NCBI GenBank assembly: GCA_964019135.1
Contig: OZ025263.1
Location: 37,054,133 to 37,118,132 of the forward strand
Length of the DNA stretch: 64,000 bases
From: Arenicola marina
Taxonomy: Eukaryota; Annelida; Polychaeta; Arenicolidae
Direction of reading: 5' to 3'
Under the pieces are notes generated by a model. That model saw only the letters and a program-made list of their open reading frames with translations, was not told where the DNA came from and did not search any database. Positions 25,672 through 37,186 of the stretch are shown in pieces. Position numbers and translations under genes: made by a program. How positions within the stretch are numbered: the stretch's first letter is position 1; each line of letters opens with the position of its first letter.

Positions 25672-28600
25672 TTTGAGGTCTCTTGGCCAGTCACACAGGT
25701 CACCTTGAAGACCCGTGTTAGAGGCCTCTTGGCCAGTCACACAGTGCGCCTTGAAGACCCGTGTTAGAGATCTCTTGGCCAGTCACACAGTGCGCCTTGA
25801 AGACCCTTGGTTAGAGCCCTCTTGGCCAGTCACTCAGTGCGCCTTGAAGACCCGTGTTAGAGGTCTCATGGCCAGTCACACAGGTCACCTTGAAGACCCG
25901 TGTTAGAGCCCTCTTGGCCAGTCACACAGTGCGCCTTGAAGACCCGTGTTAGAGGCCTCTTGGCCAGTCACACAGTCCGCCTTGAAGACCCGTGTTAGAG
26001 ACCTCTTGGCCAGTCACACAGTGCGCCTTGAAGACCCGTGTCAGAGACCTCTTGGCCAGTCACACAGTGCGCCTTGAAGACCCGTGTTAGAGACCTCTTG
26101 GCCAGTCACACAGTGCGCCTTGAACACCCGTGTTAGAAGGCTCTTGGTTAGTCACACAGTGCGCCTTGAAGACCCTTCTTAGAGGCCTCTTGGCCAGTCA
26201 CAGAGGTCGCCTTGAAGACCCGTGTTAGAGACCTCTTGGCCAGTCACACAGTGCGCCTTGAAGACCCGTGTTAGAGGCCTCTTTGCCAGTCACACAGGTC
26301 GCCTTGAAGACCCGTGTTAGAGACCTCTTGGCCAGTCACACAGTGCGCCTTGAAGACCCGTGTTAGAGGTCTCTTGGCCAGTCACACAGTGCGCCTTGAA
26401 GACCCGTGTTGGAGGCCTCTTGGCCAGTCACATAGTGCGCCTTGAAGACCCGTGTTAGAGGCCTCTTGGCCAGTCACACAGTGCGCCTTGAAGACCGTGT
26501 TAGAGGCCTCTTGGCCAGTCACACAGGTCGCCTTGAAGACCCGTGTTAGAGACCTCTTGGCCAGTCACACAGTGCGCCTTGAAGACCCGTGTTAGAGGTC
26601 TCTTGGCCAGTCACACAAGTCGCCTTGAACACCCGTGTTAGAGACCTCTTGGCCAGTCACACAGTACGCCTTGAAGACCCGTGTTAGAGACCTCTTGGCC
26701 AGTCACACAGTGCGCCTTGAAGACCCGTGTTAGAGACCTCTTGGCCAGTCACACAGTGCGCCTTGAAGACCCGTGTTAGAGGCCTCTTGGCCAGTCACAC
26801 AGTGCGCCTTGAAGACCCGTGTTAGAGACCTCTTGGCCAGTCACACAGTACGCCTTGAACACCCGTGTTAGAGACCTCTTGGCCCGTCACACAGTACGCC
26901 TTGAAGACCCTTGGTTAGAGGCCTCTTGGCCAGTCACACAGTGCACCTTGAAGACCCGTGTTAGAGACCTCTTGGTCAGTCACACAGTGCGCCTTGAAGA
27001 CCCGTGTTAGAGGCCTCTTGGTCAGTCACACAGTGCGCCTTGGAGACCTGTGTTAGAGACCTCTTGGCCAGTCACACAGTGCGCCCTGAAGACCCGTGTT
27101 AGAAGCCTCTTGGCCAGTCACACAGTGCGCCCTGAAGACCCGTGTTAGAGGTCTCTTGGCCAGTCACACAGGTCGCCTTGAAGACCCGTGTTAGAGGCCT
27201 CTTGACCAGTCACACAGTGCGCCTTGAAAACCAGTGTTAGAGACCTCTTGGTCAGTCACACAGTGCGCCTTGAAGACCCGTGTTAGAGGCCTCTTGGCCA
27301 GTCACACAGTGCGCCCTGAAGACCCGTGTTAGCGGTTTCTTGGGCAGTCACACAGGTCGCCTTGAAGACCCGTGTTAGAGGCCTCTTGGCCAGTCACACA
27401 GTGCGCCTTGAAGATCCGTGTTAGAGGCCTCTTGATCAGTCACACAGTGCGCCCTGAAGACCCGTGTTAGAGGCCTCTTGACCAGTCACACAGTGCGCCT
27501 TGAAAACCAGTGTTTGAGGCCTCTTGGCCAGTCACACAGTGCGCCTTGAAGACCCGTGTTAAAGACCTCTTGGCCAGTCACACAGGACGCCTTGAAGACC
27601 CGTGTTAGAGGCCTCTTGGCCAGTCACACATTGCGCCTTGAAGACCCGTGTCAGAGGCATCTTGGCCAGTCACACAGGTCGCCCTGAAGGGTCGTGTTAG
27701 AGGCCTCTTGGCCAGTCACACAGTGCGCCTTGAAGACCCGTGTCAGAGGCATCTTGGCCAGTCACACAGTGCACCTTGAAGACTCGTGTTAGAGACCTCT
27801 TGGTCAGTCACACAGTGCGCCTTGAAGACCCGTGTTAGAGACCTCTTGGTCAGTCACACAGTGCGCCTTGAAGACCCGTGTTAGAGGCCTCTTGGTCAGT
27901 CACACAGTGCGCCTTGGAGACCTGTGTTAGAGACCTCTTGGCCAGTCACACAGTGCGCCCTGAAGACCCGTGTTAGAAGCCTCTTGGCCAGTCACACAGT
28001 GCGCCCTGAAGACCCGTGTTAGAGGTTTCTTGGGCAGTCACACAGGTCGCCTTGAAGACCCGTGTTAGAGGCCTCTTGGCCAGTCACACAGTGCGCCTTG
28101 AAGACCCGTGTTAGAGGCCTCTTGGCCAGTCACACAGGTCGCCTTGAAGACCCGTGTTAGAGACCTCTTGGCCAGTCACACAGTGCGCCTTGAAGACCCG
28201 TGTTAGAGGTCTCTTGGCCAGTCACACAAGTCGCCTTGAAGACCCCTGTTAGAAGCCTCTTGGCCAGTCACACAGTACGCCTTGAAGACCCGTGTTAGAG
28301 GCCTCTTGGCCAGTCACACAGTGCGGCTTGAAGACCCGTGTTAGAGGCCTCTTGGCCAGTCACATAGTGCGCCTTGTAGACCCGTGTTAGAGGCCTCTTG
28401 GCCAGTCACACAGGACGCCTTGAAGACCCGTGTTAGAGGCCTCTTGGCCAGTCACACATTGCGCCTTGAAGACCCGTGTCAGAGGCATCTTGGCCAGTCA
28501 CACAGGTCGCCCTGAAGGGTCGTGTTAGAGGCCTCTTGGCCAGTCACACAGTGCGCCTTGAAGACCCGTGTCAGAGGCATCTTGGCCAGTCACACAGGTC

Positions 28601-30162
28601 GCCCTGAAGGGTCGTGTTAGAGGCCTCTTGGCCAGTCACACAGTGCGCCTTGAAGACCCGTGTTAGAGGCCTCTTGGCCAGTCACGCAGTGCGCCTTGAA
28701 GACCCGTGTCAGAGACCTCTTGGCCAGTCACACAGGTCAACTTGAAGACCCGTGTTAGAGACCTCTTGGCTAATCACACAGTGTGCCTTGAAGACTCGTG
28801 TTAGAGGCCTCTTGGCCAGTCACATAGTGCGCCTTGAAGACCCGTGTTAGAGGCCTCTTGGCCAGTCACACAGTGCGGCTTGAAGACCCGTGTTAGAGGC
28901 CTCTTGGCCAGTCACATAGTGCGCCTTGAAGACCCGTGTTAGAAGCCTCTTGGCCAGTCACATAGTGCGCCTTGAAGACCCGTGTTAGAGACCTCTTGGC
29001 CAGTCACACAGTGCGCCTTGAACACCCGTGTTAGAGACCTCTTGGCCAGTCACACAGTACGCCTTGAAGACCCGTGTTAGAGGCCTCTTGGCCAGTCACA
29101 CAGTGCGCCTTGAAGACCCGTGTTAGAGACCTCTTGGCCAGTCACACAGTGCGCCTTGAAGACCCGTGTTAGAGGCCTCTTGGCCAGTCACACAGTGCGC
29201 CTTGAAGACCCGTGTTAGAGACCTCTTGGCCAGTCACATAGTGCGCCTTGAACACCCGTGTTAGAGACCTCTTGGCCCGTCACACAGTACGCCTTGAAGA
29301 CCCTTGGTTAGAGGCCTCTTGGCCAGTCACACAGTGCACCTTGGAGACCTGTGTTAGTGACCTCTTGGTCAGTCACACAGTGCGCCTTGAAGACCCGTGT
29401 TAGAGGCCTCTTGGTCAGTCACACAGTGCGCCTTGAAGACCCGTGTTAGAGACCTCTTGGCCAGTCACACAGTGCGCCTTGAAGACCCGTGTTAGAGGCC
29501 TCTTGGTCAGTCACACAGTGCGCATTGGAGACCTGTGTTAGAGACCTCTTGGCCAGTCACACAGTGCGCCCTGAAGACCCGTGTTAGAAGCCTCTTGGCC
29601 AGTCACACAGTGCGCCCTGAAGACCCGTGTTAGAGGTTTCTTGGGCAGTCACACAGGTCGCCTTGAAGACCCGTGTTAGAGGCCTCTTGGCCAGTCACAC
29701 AGTGCGCCTTGAAGATCCGTGTTAGAGGCCTCTTGATCAGTCACACAGTGCGCCCTGAAGACCCGTGTTAGAGGCCTCTTGACCAGTCACACAGTGCGCC
29801 TTGAAAACCAGTGTTTGAGGCCTCTTGGCCAGTCACACAGTGCGCCTTGAAGACCCGTGTTAAAGACCTCTTGGCCAGTCACACAGGACGCCTTGAAGAC
29901 CCGTGTTAGAGGCCTCTTGGCCAGTCGCACATTGCGCCTTGAAGACCCGTGTCAGAGGCATCTTGGCCAGTCACACAGGTCGCCCTGAAGGGTCGTGTTA
30001 GAGGCCTCTTGGCCAGTCACACAGTGCGCCTTGAAGACCCGTGTCAGAGGCATCTTGGCCAGTCACACAGGTCGCCCTGAAGGGTCGTGTTAGAGGCCTC
30101 TTGGCCAGTCACACAGTGCGCCTTGAAGACCCGTGTTAGAGGCCTCTTGGCCAGTCACGCAG

Positions 30163-31166
30163 TGCGCCTTGAAGACCCGTGTCAGAGACCTCTTGGCCAG
30201 TCACACAGGTCAACTTGAAGACCCGTGTTAGAGACCTCTTGGCTAATCACACAGTGTGCCTTGAAGACCCGTGTTAGAGGCCTCTTGGCCAGTCACATAG
30301 TGCGCCTTGAAGACCCGTGTTAGAGGCCTCTTGGCCAGTCACACAGTGCGCCTTGAAGACCCGTGCGCCTTGAAGACCCGTGTTAGAGGTCTCTTGGCCA
30401 GTCACACAGTGTGCCTTGAAGACCCGTGTTAGAGGCCTCTTGGCCAGTCACACAGTGCCCCTTGAAGTCCTGTGTTAGAGGCCTCTTGGCCAGTCACAGA
30501 GTGCGCCTTGAAGACCCGTGTTAGAGGCCTCTTGGCCAGTCACACAGTGCGCCTTGAAGACCCGTGCGCCTTGAAGACCCGTGTTAGAGGCCTCTTGGCC
30601 AGTCACAGAGTGCGCCTTGAAGACCCGTGTTAGAGGCCTCTTGGCCAGGCACACAGTGCGCCTTGAAGACCCGTGTTAGAGGCCTCTTGGCCAGTCACAC
30701 AGTGCGCCTTGAAGACCCGTGTTAGAGGCCTCTTGGCCAGTCACACAGTGCGCCTTGAAGACCCGTGCGCCTTGAAGACCCGTGTTAGAGGCCTCTTGGC
30801 CAGTCACACAGTGTGCCTTGAAGACCCGTGTTAGAGGCCTCTTGGCCAGTCACACAGTGCGCCTTGAAGACCTGTGTTAGAGGCCTCTTGGTCAGTCACA
30901 CAGTGCGCCTTGAAGACCCGTGTTAGAGGCCTCTTGGCCAGTCACACAGTGCGCCTTGAAGACCCGTGCGCCTTGAAGACCCGTGTTAGAGGCCTCTTGG
31001 CCAGTCACAGAGTGCGCCTTGAAGACCCGTGTTAGAGGCCTCTTGGCCAGGCACACAGTGCGCCTTGAAGACCCGTGTTAGAGGCATCTTGGCCAGACAC
31101 ACAGTGCGCCTTGAAGACCCGTGTTAGAGGCCTCTTGGCCAGTCACAGAGTGCGCCTTGAAGACTC
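30163..31166 (+). repeat. 201-bp higher-order repeat at the array edge
   Basis: Near its right end the 46-bp array contains an aberrant 63-bp monomer in which GCGCCTTGAAGACCCGT is immediately repeated. These monomers occur at 30,363, 30,564, 30,765 and 30,966, exactly 201 bp apart (four normal monomers plus 17). A local amplification of a slippage event explains this. It is independent of the 11,467-bp structure. Confidence 0.8.
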
Positions 31167-31350
31167 GTGTCAGAGACCTCTTGGCCATTCACACAGTGCG
31201 CCTTGAAGACCCGTGTTAGAGGCCTCTTGGCCAGTCACACAGTGCGCATTGAAGACCCGTGTTAGAGGCCTCTTGGTCAGTCACACAGTGCGCATTGAAG
31301 ACCCGTGTTAGAGACCTCTTGGTCAGTCGCACAGTGCGCCTTAAAGAACC

Positions 31351-33349
31351 CGAATGACTGACTTAACGTGTTAAACGCTGGTAATGACCGTTTTATGCAG
31401 TAACGCATTATGCAGAACGTTTGTTTTTCGAATAAAATGGGCTTTTACAGAGTTGTCGTTAATTTTGGTTCATGTCTCGCTTCTTCTGTGGCGCCTTGGG
31501 GCCAGTGAGACTGTCTCTAGGAAGCTACTATGGTCAGCCAGTCGTTATGAGAAGTGTCGGATGGTGAGGGCGTCACTGCCATCGCCACACGGTGTCACAT
31601 GGCAGTCCGGTCGCCAGCCGAGCTGCCATCAGCCTAACCTGTCCCTGGCTCCGGCTATCGACCGGGGAAAGGAAGGGACATCGAGACATATGCCTTGCCA
31701 AGTGATTAAGGTGACATCTGTAAGATGATGATGCATTGTTAGTAACCGAGAAAGGGTTGCATCAAGCGGTTCTCTGTACGCTGAGGGCCGCCGGTGTGAC
31801 TTACATCACCTCGTCCCATTACACAATCCCCCTTGGGGTTCGGAGGAATTTAGAACCGGCCCGATGCAGTCTCATTTAACATCTGCATGTTGAAAAATGC
31901 GGCTAAATGTAGTCCGTTTGCCGTGGTTCACGATCCGTGTCAGAGGAAGACTGGATTCTGCTGCTTGACTGAAAACTTGTTTTCTGCAAGATACCAGTTG
32001 GACCCTTATTTCATCTAGACTGGAGGTCAGACTTGGTCCGGGTCGACCAATCGGCTTGTCACTAGTCCAAGGATCCTTATTCAACAGCATCATACAAAAC
32101 TAATTTTCATCCCATTCATCACACCAATCGTGTGAATAATTCTGTGGCCAACCATTTCTCAGTTGCTGTGAGGAAGTTGGGATGGTGGATTGGGCTGATC
32201 AAGTATAAACAAAATTCGAAATCAGCCAGCCAAAGTACGGAATAAACATACATACATACAAGTAGGGGAAAATTAAGTCATTTTTGACGCACACGTTTCA
32301 GTACGGAGGTAACCGCAAAAAACAGTTGTCACTGGAAGGTACAATGCCAAATAAACCAGAAGTCGCTAACACGAGTAATAGCCGAGTAATGGCCTTCGCT
32401 GAAATAGGACGTCATCGCGTCATTGTGACGTCATGGCATGGCGCACGGCAGCGTCCAAATATTAAGACGCAAGCATTTTTGTCCCAAACCCAAAACGTTG
32501 ACCAGCACGGCGCAGCAGCAGTCCTTCAAGAAGAAAGATGGCATGAATGTGTTTTTTTATTAGTTGTCTGGAGATTTAATTTCCCTAACATTAGCCTCTA
32601 AGATCTTAGCTACAGCTTGTTCTTTTTCATATTGTTGGTGACTTTTCTAATTTAGCCGAATTTGTATACTTTATCAAATATTTAGGCAAATATTCCGTTG
32701 CTATGGAACGAAAATTGAGACAGGCCCTCTTGTACTAGTCCACATCTCCCACCACTGTAAAGCAAAGTGAAATCGCCCAATTGGAAATACGTCATATTGA
32801 AGAAATTTTTATTGTCTCCATAGGATGCCATGTTAAACGTTGTAAACTATATGCCGAAAGGTATTAGGGTTACGTCACCACGTTTCTAGTTGGTGTTTCA
32901 GCTCAGTATTATCCCTTTACAGCTGTAAGCACAGAGTGATGACTTGAGAAGGAAGCCCGTGGGAGCCCAGCTAGCACCAACAACCTGTATCTTTCACCAT
33001 TGTGCACATTTCGAAAAAATCCTGTGACGTCATTTCTTGCTGGCTGCTAGGTATCATGTTTAACCAAATGGAGAATACTGGTACTGTTTTACGAAGACAC
33101 TTGTGAAATACGCGACAAAACATTTTTCCCGAGATGAGAGATCAGGGGCTTTAACATGGGTCCCATAGGGAACTGCTGTCACCCCTGGAATCGGAAGTAA
33201 GCTGGAACGTTATTTTTATTATTCACCTATACGAGGGACCCTTTTTTGACGATTTTTTCAAAGTGCCGGAAGTGAACGTCGTCTAGACGCTATATGGCAA
33301 ACAACAAATTTCAAATTATTCTTGGACATAATTTTATGACCACCTAGAA
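31351..33349. other. unique spacer, about 2 kb
   Basis: Non-repetitive, fairly AT-rich sequence between the 46-bp satellite and the first minisatellite. Small open frames (114 codons at 31,384-31,728 plus; 105 codons at 32,284-32,601 plus; 73 codons at 31,872-32,093 minus) resemble no family I recognise. A short (CATA)n microsatellite lies at about 32,246-32,261, and a 12-bp palindrome CTAAGATCTTAG at 32,598-32,609. Several CRE-like sites are listed separately. I see no convincing exon. Confidence 0.6.
32409..33032. promoter_or_regulatory. scatter of CRE/ATF-like sites
   Basis: Two perfect palindromic TGACGTCA sites (32,426-32,433 and 33,025-33,032) lie within about 600 bases. With them are GACGTCA at about 32,409 and TACGTCA at 32,789-32,795 and 32,871-32,877. 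These match the binding site of CREB/ATF bZIP factors. No promoter or start site can be assigned, so regulatory use is inference. Confidence 0.3.
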
Positions 33350-33630
33350 TCTAAAGACTTATGTCAGTATATTGCTAAGTCAAAGTCTAAAGACTTCTGT
33401 CAGTATATTGCTAAGTCTACGTCTAAGGACTTCTGCCAGCATATCGCTAAGTCTAAGTCTAAAGACTTCTGTCAGTATATCGCTAAGTCTAAGTCTAAAG
33501 ACTTCTGTCAGTATATCGCTAAGTCTAAGTCCAAAGACTTCTGTCAGTATATCGCCAAGTCTAAGTCCAAAGACTTCTGTCAGTATATTGCTAAGTCTAA
33601 GTCTAAAGACTTCTGTCAGTATATTGCTAT
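33350..33630 (+). repeat. 36-bp minisatellite (first), about 8 units
   Basis: Tandem units built from CTAAGTCTAAGTCTAAAG followed by ACTTCTGTCAGTATAT. Copies differ by a few substitutions. Because 36 is a multiple of three, a 103-codon Ser/Leu-rich frame (33,372-33,683) runs through it; I treat this as a by-product. About 205 bases of AT-rich unique sequence follow, in which I see nothing. Confidence 0.93.
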
Positions 33631-33835
33631 GTTTGGTTACTAAATTGGTATGTTTGTGTTTTGCCTTTAGCTTTTGTCAGTAATAATGTTTCCCCCCGAA
33701 AAATACATATTAATAGAGACATTTCCAAAATTTCTAATAGCATATACCACAGATCCCGAACTACTATTCACAAAATATCATATTCAGTAATTAAAAATGC
33801 AAATTCAGAGCCTGGTCAGAAAAACTAAAGCAAAT

Positions 33836-36800
33836 GAGAGAGTCGATATATGGCTGTCTGCAGTGAAGGGGACAGGGAGAGTCGATATATGGCTGTCTGC
33901 AGTGAAGGGGACAGGGAGAGAGTCGATATATGGCTGTCTGCAGTGAAGAGGACAGGGAGAGTCGATATATGCCTGTCTGCAGTGAAGGGGACAGGGAGAG
34001 TCGATATATGGCTGTCTGCAGTGAAGGGGACAGGGAGAGTCGATATATGGCTGTCTGCAGTGAAGGGGACAGGGAGAGTCGATATATGGCTGTCTGCAGT
34101 GAAGGGGACAGGGAGAGTCGATATATGGCTGTCTGCAGTGAAGGGGACAGGGAGAGTCGATATATGGCTGTCTGCAGTGAAGGGGACAGGGAGAGAGTCG
34201 ATATATGGCTGTCTGCAGTGAAGAGGACAGGGAGAGTCGATATATGGCTGTCTGCAGTGAAGGGGACAGGGAGAGTCGATATATGGCTGTCTGCAGTGAA
34301 GGGGACAGGGAGAGAGTCGATATATGGCTGTCTGCAGTGAAGAGGACAGAGAGAGTCGATATATGGCTGTCTGCAGTGAAGGGGACAGGGAGAGTCGATA
34401 TATGGCTGTCTGCAGTGAAGAGGACAGGGAGAGTCGATATATGGCTGTCTGCAGTGAAGGGGACAGGGAGAGTCGATATATGGCTGTCTGCAGTAAAGGG
34501 GACAGGGAGAGTCGATATATGGCTGTCTGCAGTGAAGGGGACAGGGAGAGTCGATATATGGCTGTCTGCAGTGAAGGGGACAGGGAGAGTCGATATATGG
34601 CTGTCTGCAGTGAAGAGGACAGAGAGAGTCGATATATGGCTGTCTGCAGTGAAAGGGACAGGGAGAGTCGATATATGGCTGTCTGCAGTGAAGGGGACAG
34701 GGAGAGTCGATATATGGCTGTCTGCAGTGAAGGGGACAGGGAGAGTCGATATATGGCTGTCTGCAGTGAAGAGGACAGAGAGAGTCGATATATGGCTGTC
34801 TGCAGTGAAGGGGACAGGGAGAGTCGATATATGGCTGTCTGCAGTGAAGAGGACAGAGAGAGTCGATATATGGCTGTCTGCAGTGAAGGGGACAGGGAGA
34901 GTCGATATATGGCTGTCTGCAGTGAAGGGGACAGGGAGAGTCGATATATGGCTGTCTGCAGTGAAGAGGACAGGGAGAGTCGATATATGGCTGTCTGCAG
35001 TGAAGGGGACAGGGAGAGTCGATATATGCCTGTCTGCAGTGAAGGGGACAGGGAGAGTCGATATATGGCTGTCTGCAGTGAAGGGGACAGGGAGAGTCGA
35101 TATATGGCTGTCTGCAGTGAAGGGGACAGAGAGAGTTGATATATGGCTGTCTGCAGTGAAGGGGACAGGGAGAGTCGATATATGGCTGTCTGCAGTGAAG
35201 GGGACAGAGAGAGTCGATATATGGCTGTCTGCAGTGAAGGGGACAGGGAGAGTCGATATATGGCTGTCTGCAGTAAAGGGGACAGGGAGAGTCGATATAT
35301 GGCTGTCTGCAGTGAAGGGGACAGAGAGAGTCGATATATGGCTGTCTGCAGTGAAGAGGACAGGGAGAGTCGATATATGGCTGTCTGCAGTGAAGAGGAC
35401 AGGGAGAGTCGATATATGGCTGTCTGCAGTGAAGGGGACAGGGAGAGTCGATATATGGCTGTCTGCAGTGAAGGGGACAGGGAGAGAGTCGATATATGGC
35501 TGTCTGCAGTGAAGAGGACAGGGAGAGTCGATATATGCCTGTCTGCAGTGAAGGGGACAGGGAGAGTCGATATATGGCTGTCTGCAGTGAAGGGGACAGG
35601 GAGAGTCGATATATGGCTGTCTGCAGTGAAGGGGACAGGGAGAGTCGATATATGGCTGTCTGCAGTGAAGGGGACAGGGAGAGAGTCGATATATGGCTGT
35701 CTGCAGTGAAGAGGACAGGGAGAGTCGATATATGGCTGTCTGCAGTGAAGAGGGCAGGGAGAGTCGATATATGGCTGTCTGCAGTGAAGGGGACAGGGAG
35801 AGTCGATATATGGCTGTCTGCAGTGAAGGGGACAGGGAGAGTCGATATATGGCTGTCTGCAGTGAAGAGGACAGGGAGAGTCGATATATGGCTGTCTGCA
35901 GTGAAGAGGACAGGGAGAGTCGATATATGGCTGTCTGCAGTGAAGAGGACAGGGAGAGTCGATATATGGCTGTCTGCAGTGAAGAGGACAGGGAGAGAGT
36001 CGATATATGGCTGTCTGCAGTGAAGGGGACAGGGAGAGAGTCGATATGTGGCTGTCTGCAGTGAAGAGGACAGGGAGAGTCGATATATGGCTGTCTGCAG
36101 TGAAGAGGACAGGGAGAGTCGATATATGGCTGTCTGCAGTGAAGGGGACAGGGAGAGTCGATATATGGCTGTCTGCAGTGAAGGGGACAGAGAGAGTCGA
36201 TATATGGCTGTCTGCAGTGAAGGGGACAGGGAGAGTCGATATATGGCTGTCTGCAGTGAAGGGGACAGGGAGAGTCGATATATGGCTGTCTGCAGTGAAG
36301 AGGACAGGGAGAGTCGATATATGGCTGTCTGCAGTGAAGGGGACAGAGAGAGTCGATATATGGCTGTCTGCAGTGAAGAGGACAGGGAGAGAGTCGATAT
36401 ATGGCTGTCTGCAGTGAAGAGGACAGGGAGAGTCGATATATGGCTGTCTGCAGTGAAGGGGACAGAGAGAGTCGATATATGGCTGTCTGCAGTGAAGAGG
36501 ACAGGGAGAGTCGATATATGGCTGTCTGCAGTGAAGGGGACAGGGAGAGTCGATATATGGCTGTCTGCAGTGAAGGGGACAGGGAGAGAGTCGATATATG
36601 GCTGTCTGCAGTGAAGAGGACAGGGAGAGTCGATATATGGCTGTCTGCAGTGAAGGGGACAGAGAGAGTCGATATATGGCTGTCTGCAGTGAAGAGGACA
36701 GGGAGAGAGTCGATATATGGCTGTCTGCAGTGAAGAGGACAGGGAGAGTCGATATATGCCTGTCTGCAGTGAAGGGGACAGGGAGAGTCGATATATGGCT

Positions 36801-37186
36801 GTCTGCAGTGAAGGGGGCAGGGAGAGAGTCGATATATGGCTGTCTGCAGTGAAGAGGACAGGGAGAGTCGATATATGGCTGTCTGCAGTGAAGGGGACAG
36901 AGAGAGTCGATATATGGCTGTCTGCAGTGAAGAGGACAGGGAGAGAGTCGATATATGGCTGTCTGCAGTGAAGGGGACAGAGAGAGTTGATATATGGCTG
37001 TCTGCAGTGAAGGGGACAGAGAGAGTTGATATATGGCTGTCTGCAGTGAAGGGGACAGAGAGAGTTGATATATGGCTGTCTGCAGTGAAGAGGACAGGGA
37101 GAGAGTCGATATATGGCTGTCTGCAGTGAAGGGGACAGAGAGAGTTGATATATGGCTGTCTGCAGTGAAGGGGACAGGGAGAGAGA
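33836..37186 (+). repeat. 39-bp minisatellite, about 85 units
   Basis: The unit contains GTCGATATATGGCTGTC, then TGCAGTGAAGGGGACAGGGAGA. The main variants are GAAGAG for GAAGGG, ACAGAG for ACAGGG, ATGCC for ATGGC, and a 41-bp form with an extra GA (GGGAGAGAGTCG). The 39-bp units keep a frame open (up to 435 codons at 34,205-35,512), and each 41-bp unit shifts it by two. That explains the overlapping long frames. These shifts argue against a real protein. Nearly every unit carries CTGCAG. Confidence 0.97.

Larger units (their letters stand above)
15224..26690 (+). repeat. 11,467-bp tandem duplication, second copy
   Basis: Second copy, in direct tandem with the first. Sequence identity with the start of this copy's own successor is lost just after 26,710, where TGCGCC replaces GGTCACC. 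The array past that point is therefore not a third copy. The junction near 15,224 falls inside ordinary monomer sequence, as expected for unequal exchange between misaligned 46-bp units. Confidence 0.93.
1..31350. repeat. 46-bp satellite array (about 625 monomers)
   Basis: Direct tandem repeat of a 46-bp monomer. It can be recognised by the successive blocks CTTGGCCAGTCACACAG, TGCGCCTTGAAGACCC and GTGTTAGAGGCCT. The array is already running at base 1, so its left end lies outside the window, and it decays at about 31,350. Common variants are GGTCGCC or GGTCACC in place of TGCGCC, CACTCAGCGCGCC, GGCTAG for GGCCAG, and a 47-bp form with CCCTTGGTTAG. Monomers are arranged in nested higher-order repeats (listed separately) and interrupted by five SINE copies and two inverted-repeat elements. 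Most monomers carry TGGCCA, and many carry AGGCCT, so a restriction ladder is expected. The 46-bp length is not a multiple of three and no gene is supported; short open frames of about 62 residues are by-products. The function is unknown, but satellite DNA of pericentromeric, subtelomeric or other heterochromatin is the usual interpretation. Confidence 0.98.

Noticed and set aside
1..31350. A CRISPR array (regular repeats with variable parts)
   Set aside because: The whole 46-bp unit is conserved; there are no unique spacers, no cas genes, and the context is eukaryotic.
1..31350. Telomeric or CENP-B-type centromeric repeat
   Set aside because: No runs of TTAGGG or TTAGG, and no CENP-B box in the monomer. 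GTGTTAGAGG only superficially resembles a telomere motif.
31384..31728. A 114-codon gene in the unique spacer
   Set aside because: The composition and peptide look random, there is no known motif, and the possible splice sites around it are weak.
34205..35512. 435-codon repetitive protein in the 39-bp array
   Set aside because: It is produced by a unit length divisible by three; frequent 41-bp units shift frame and a second frame is open in parallel.
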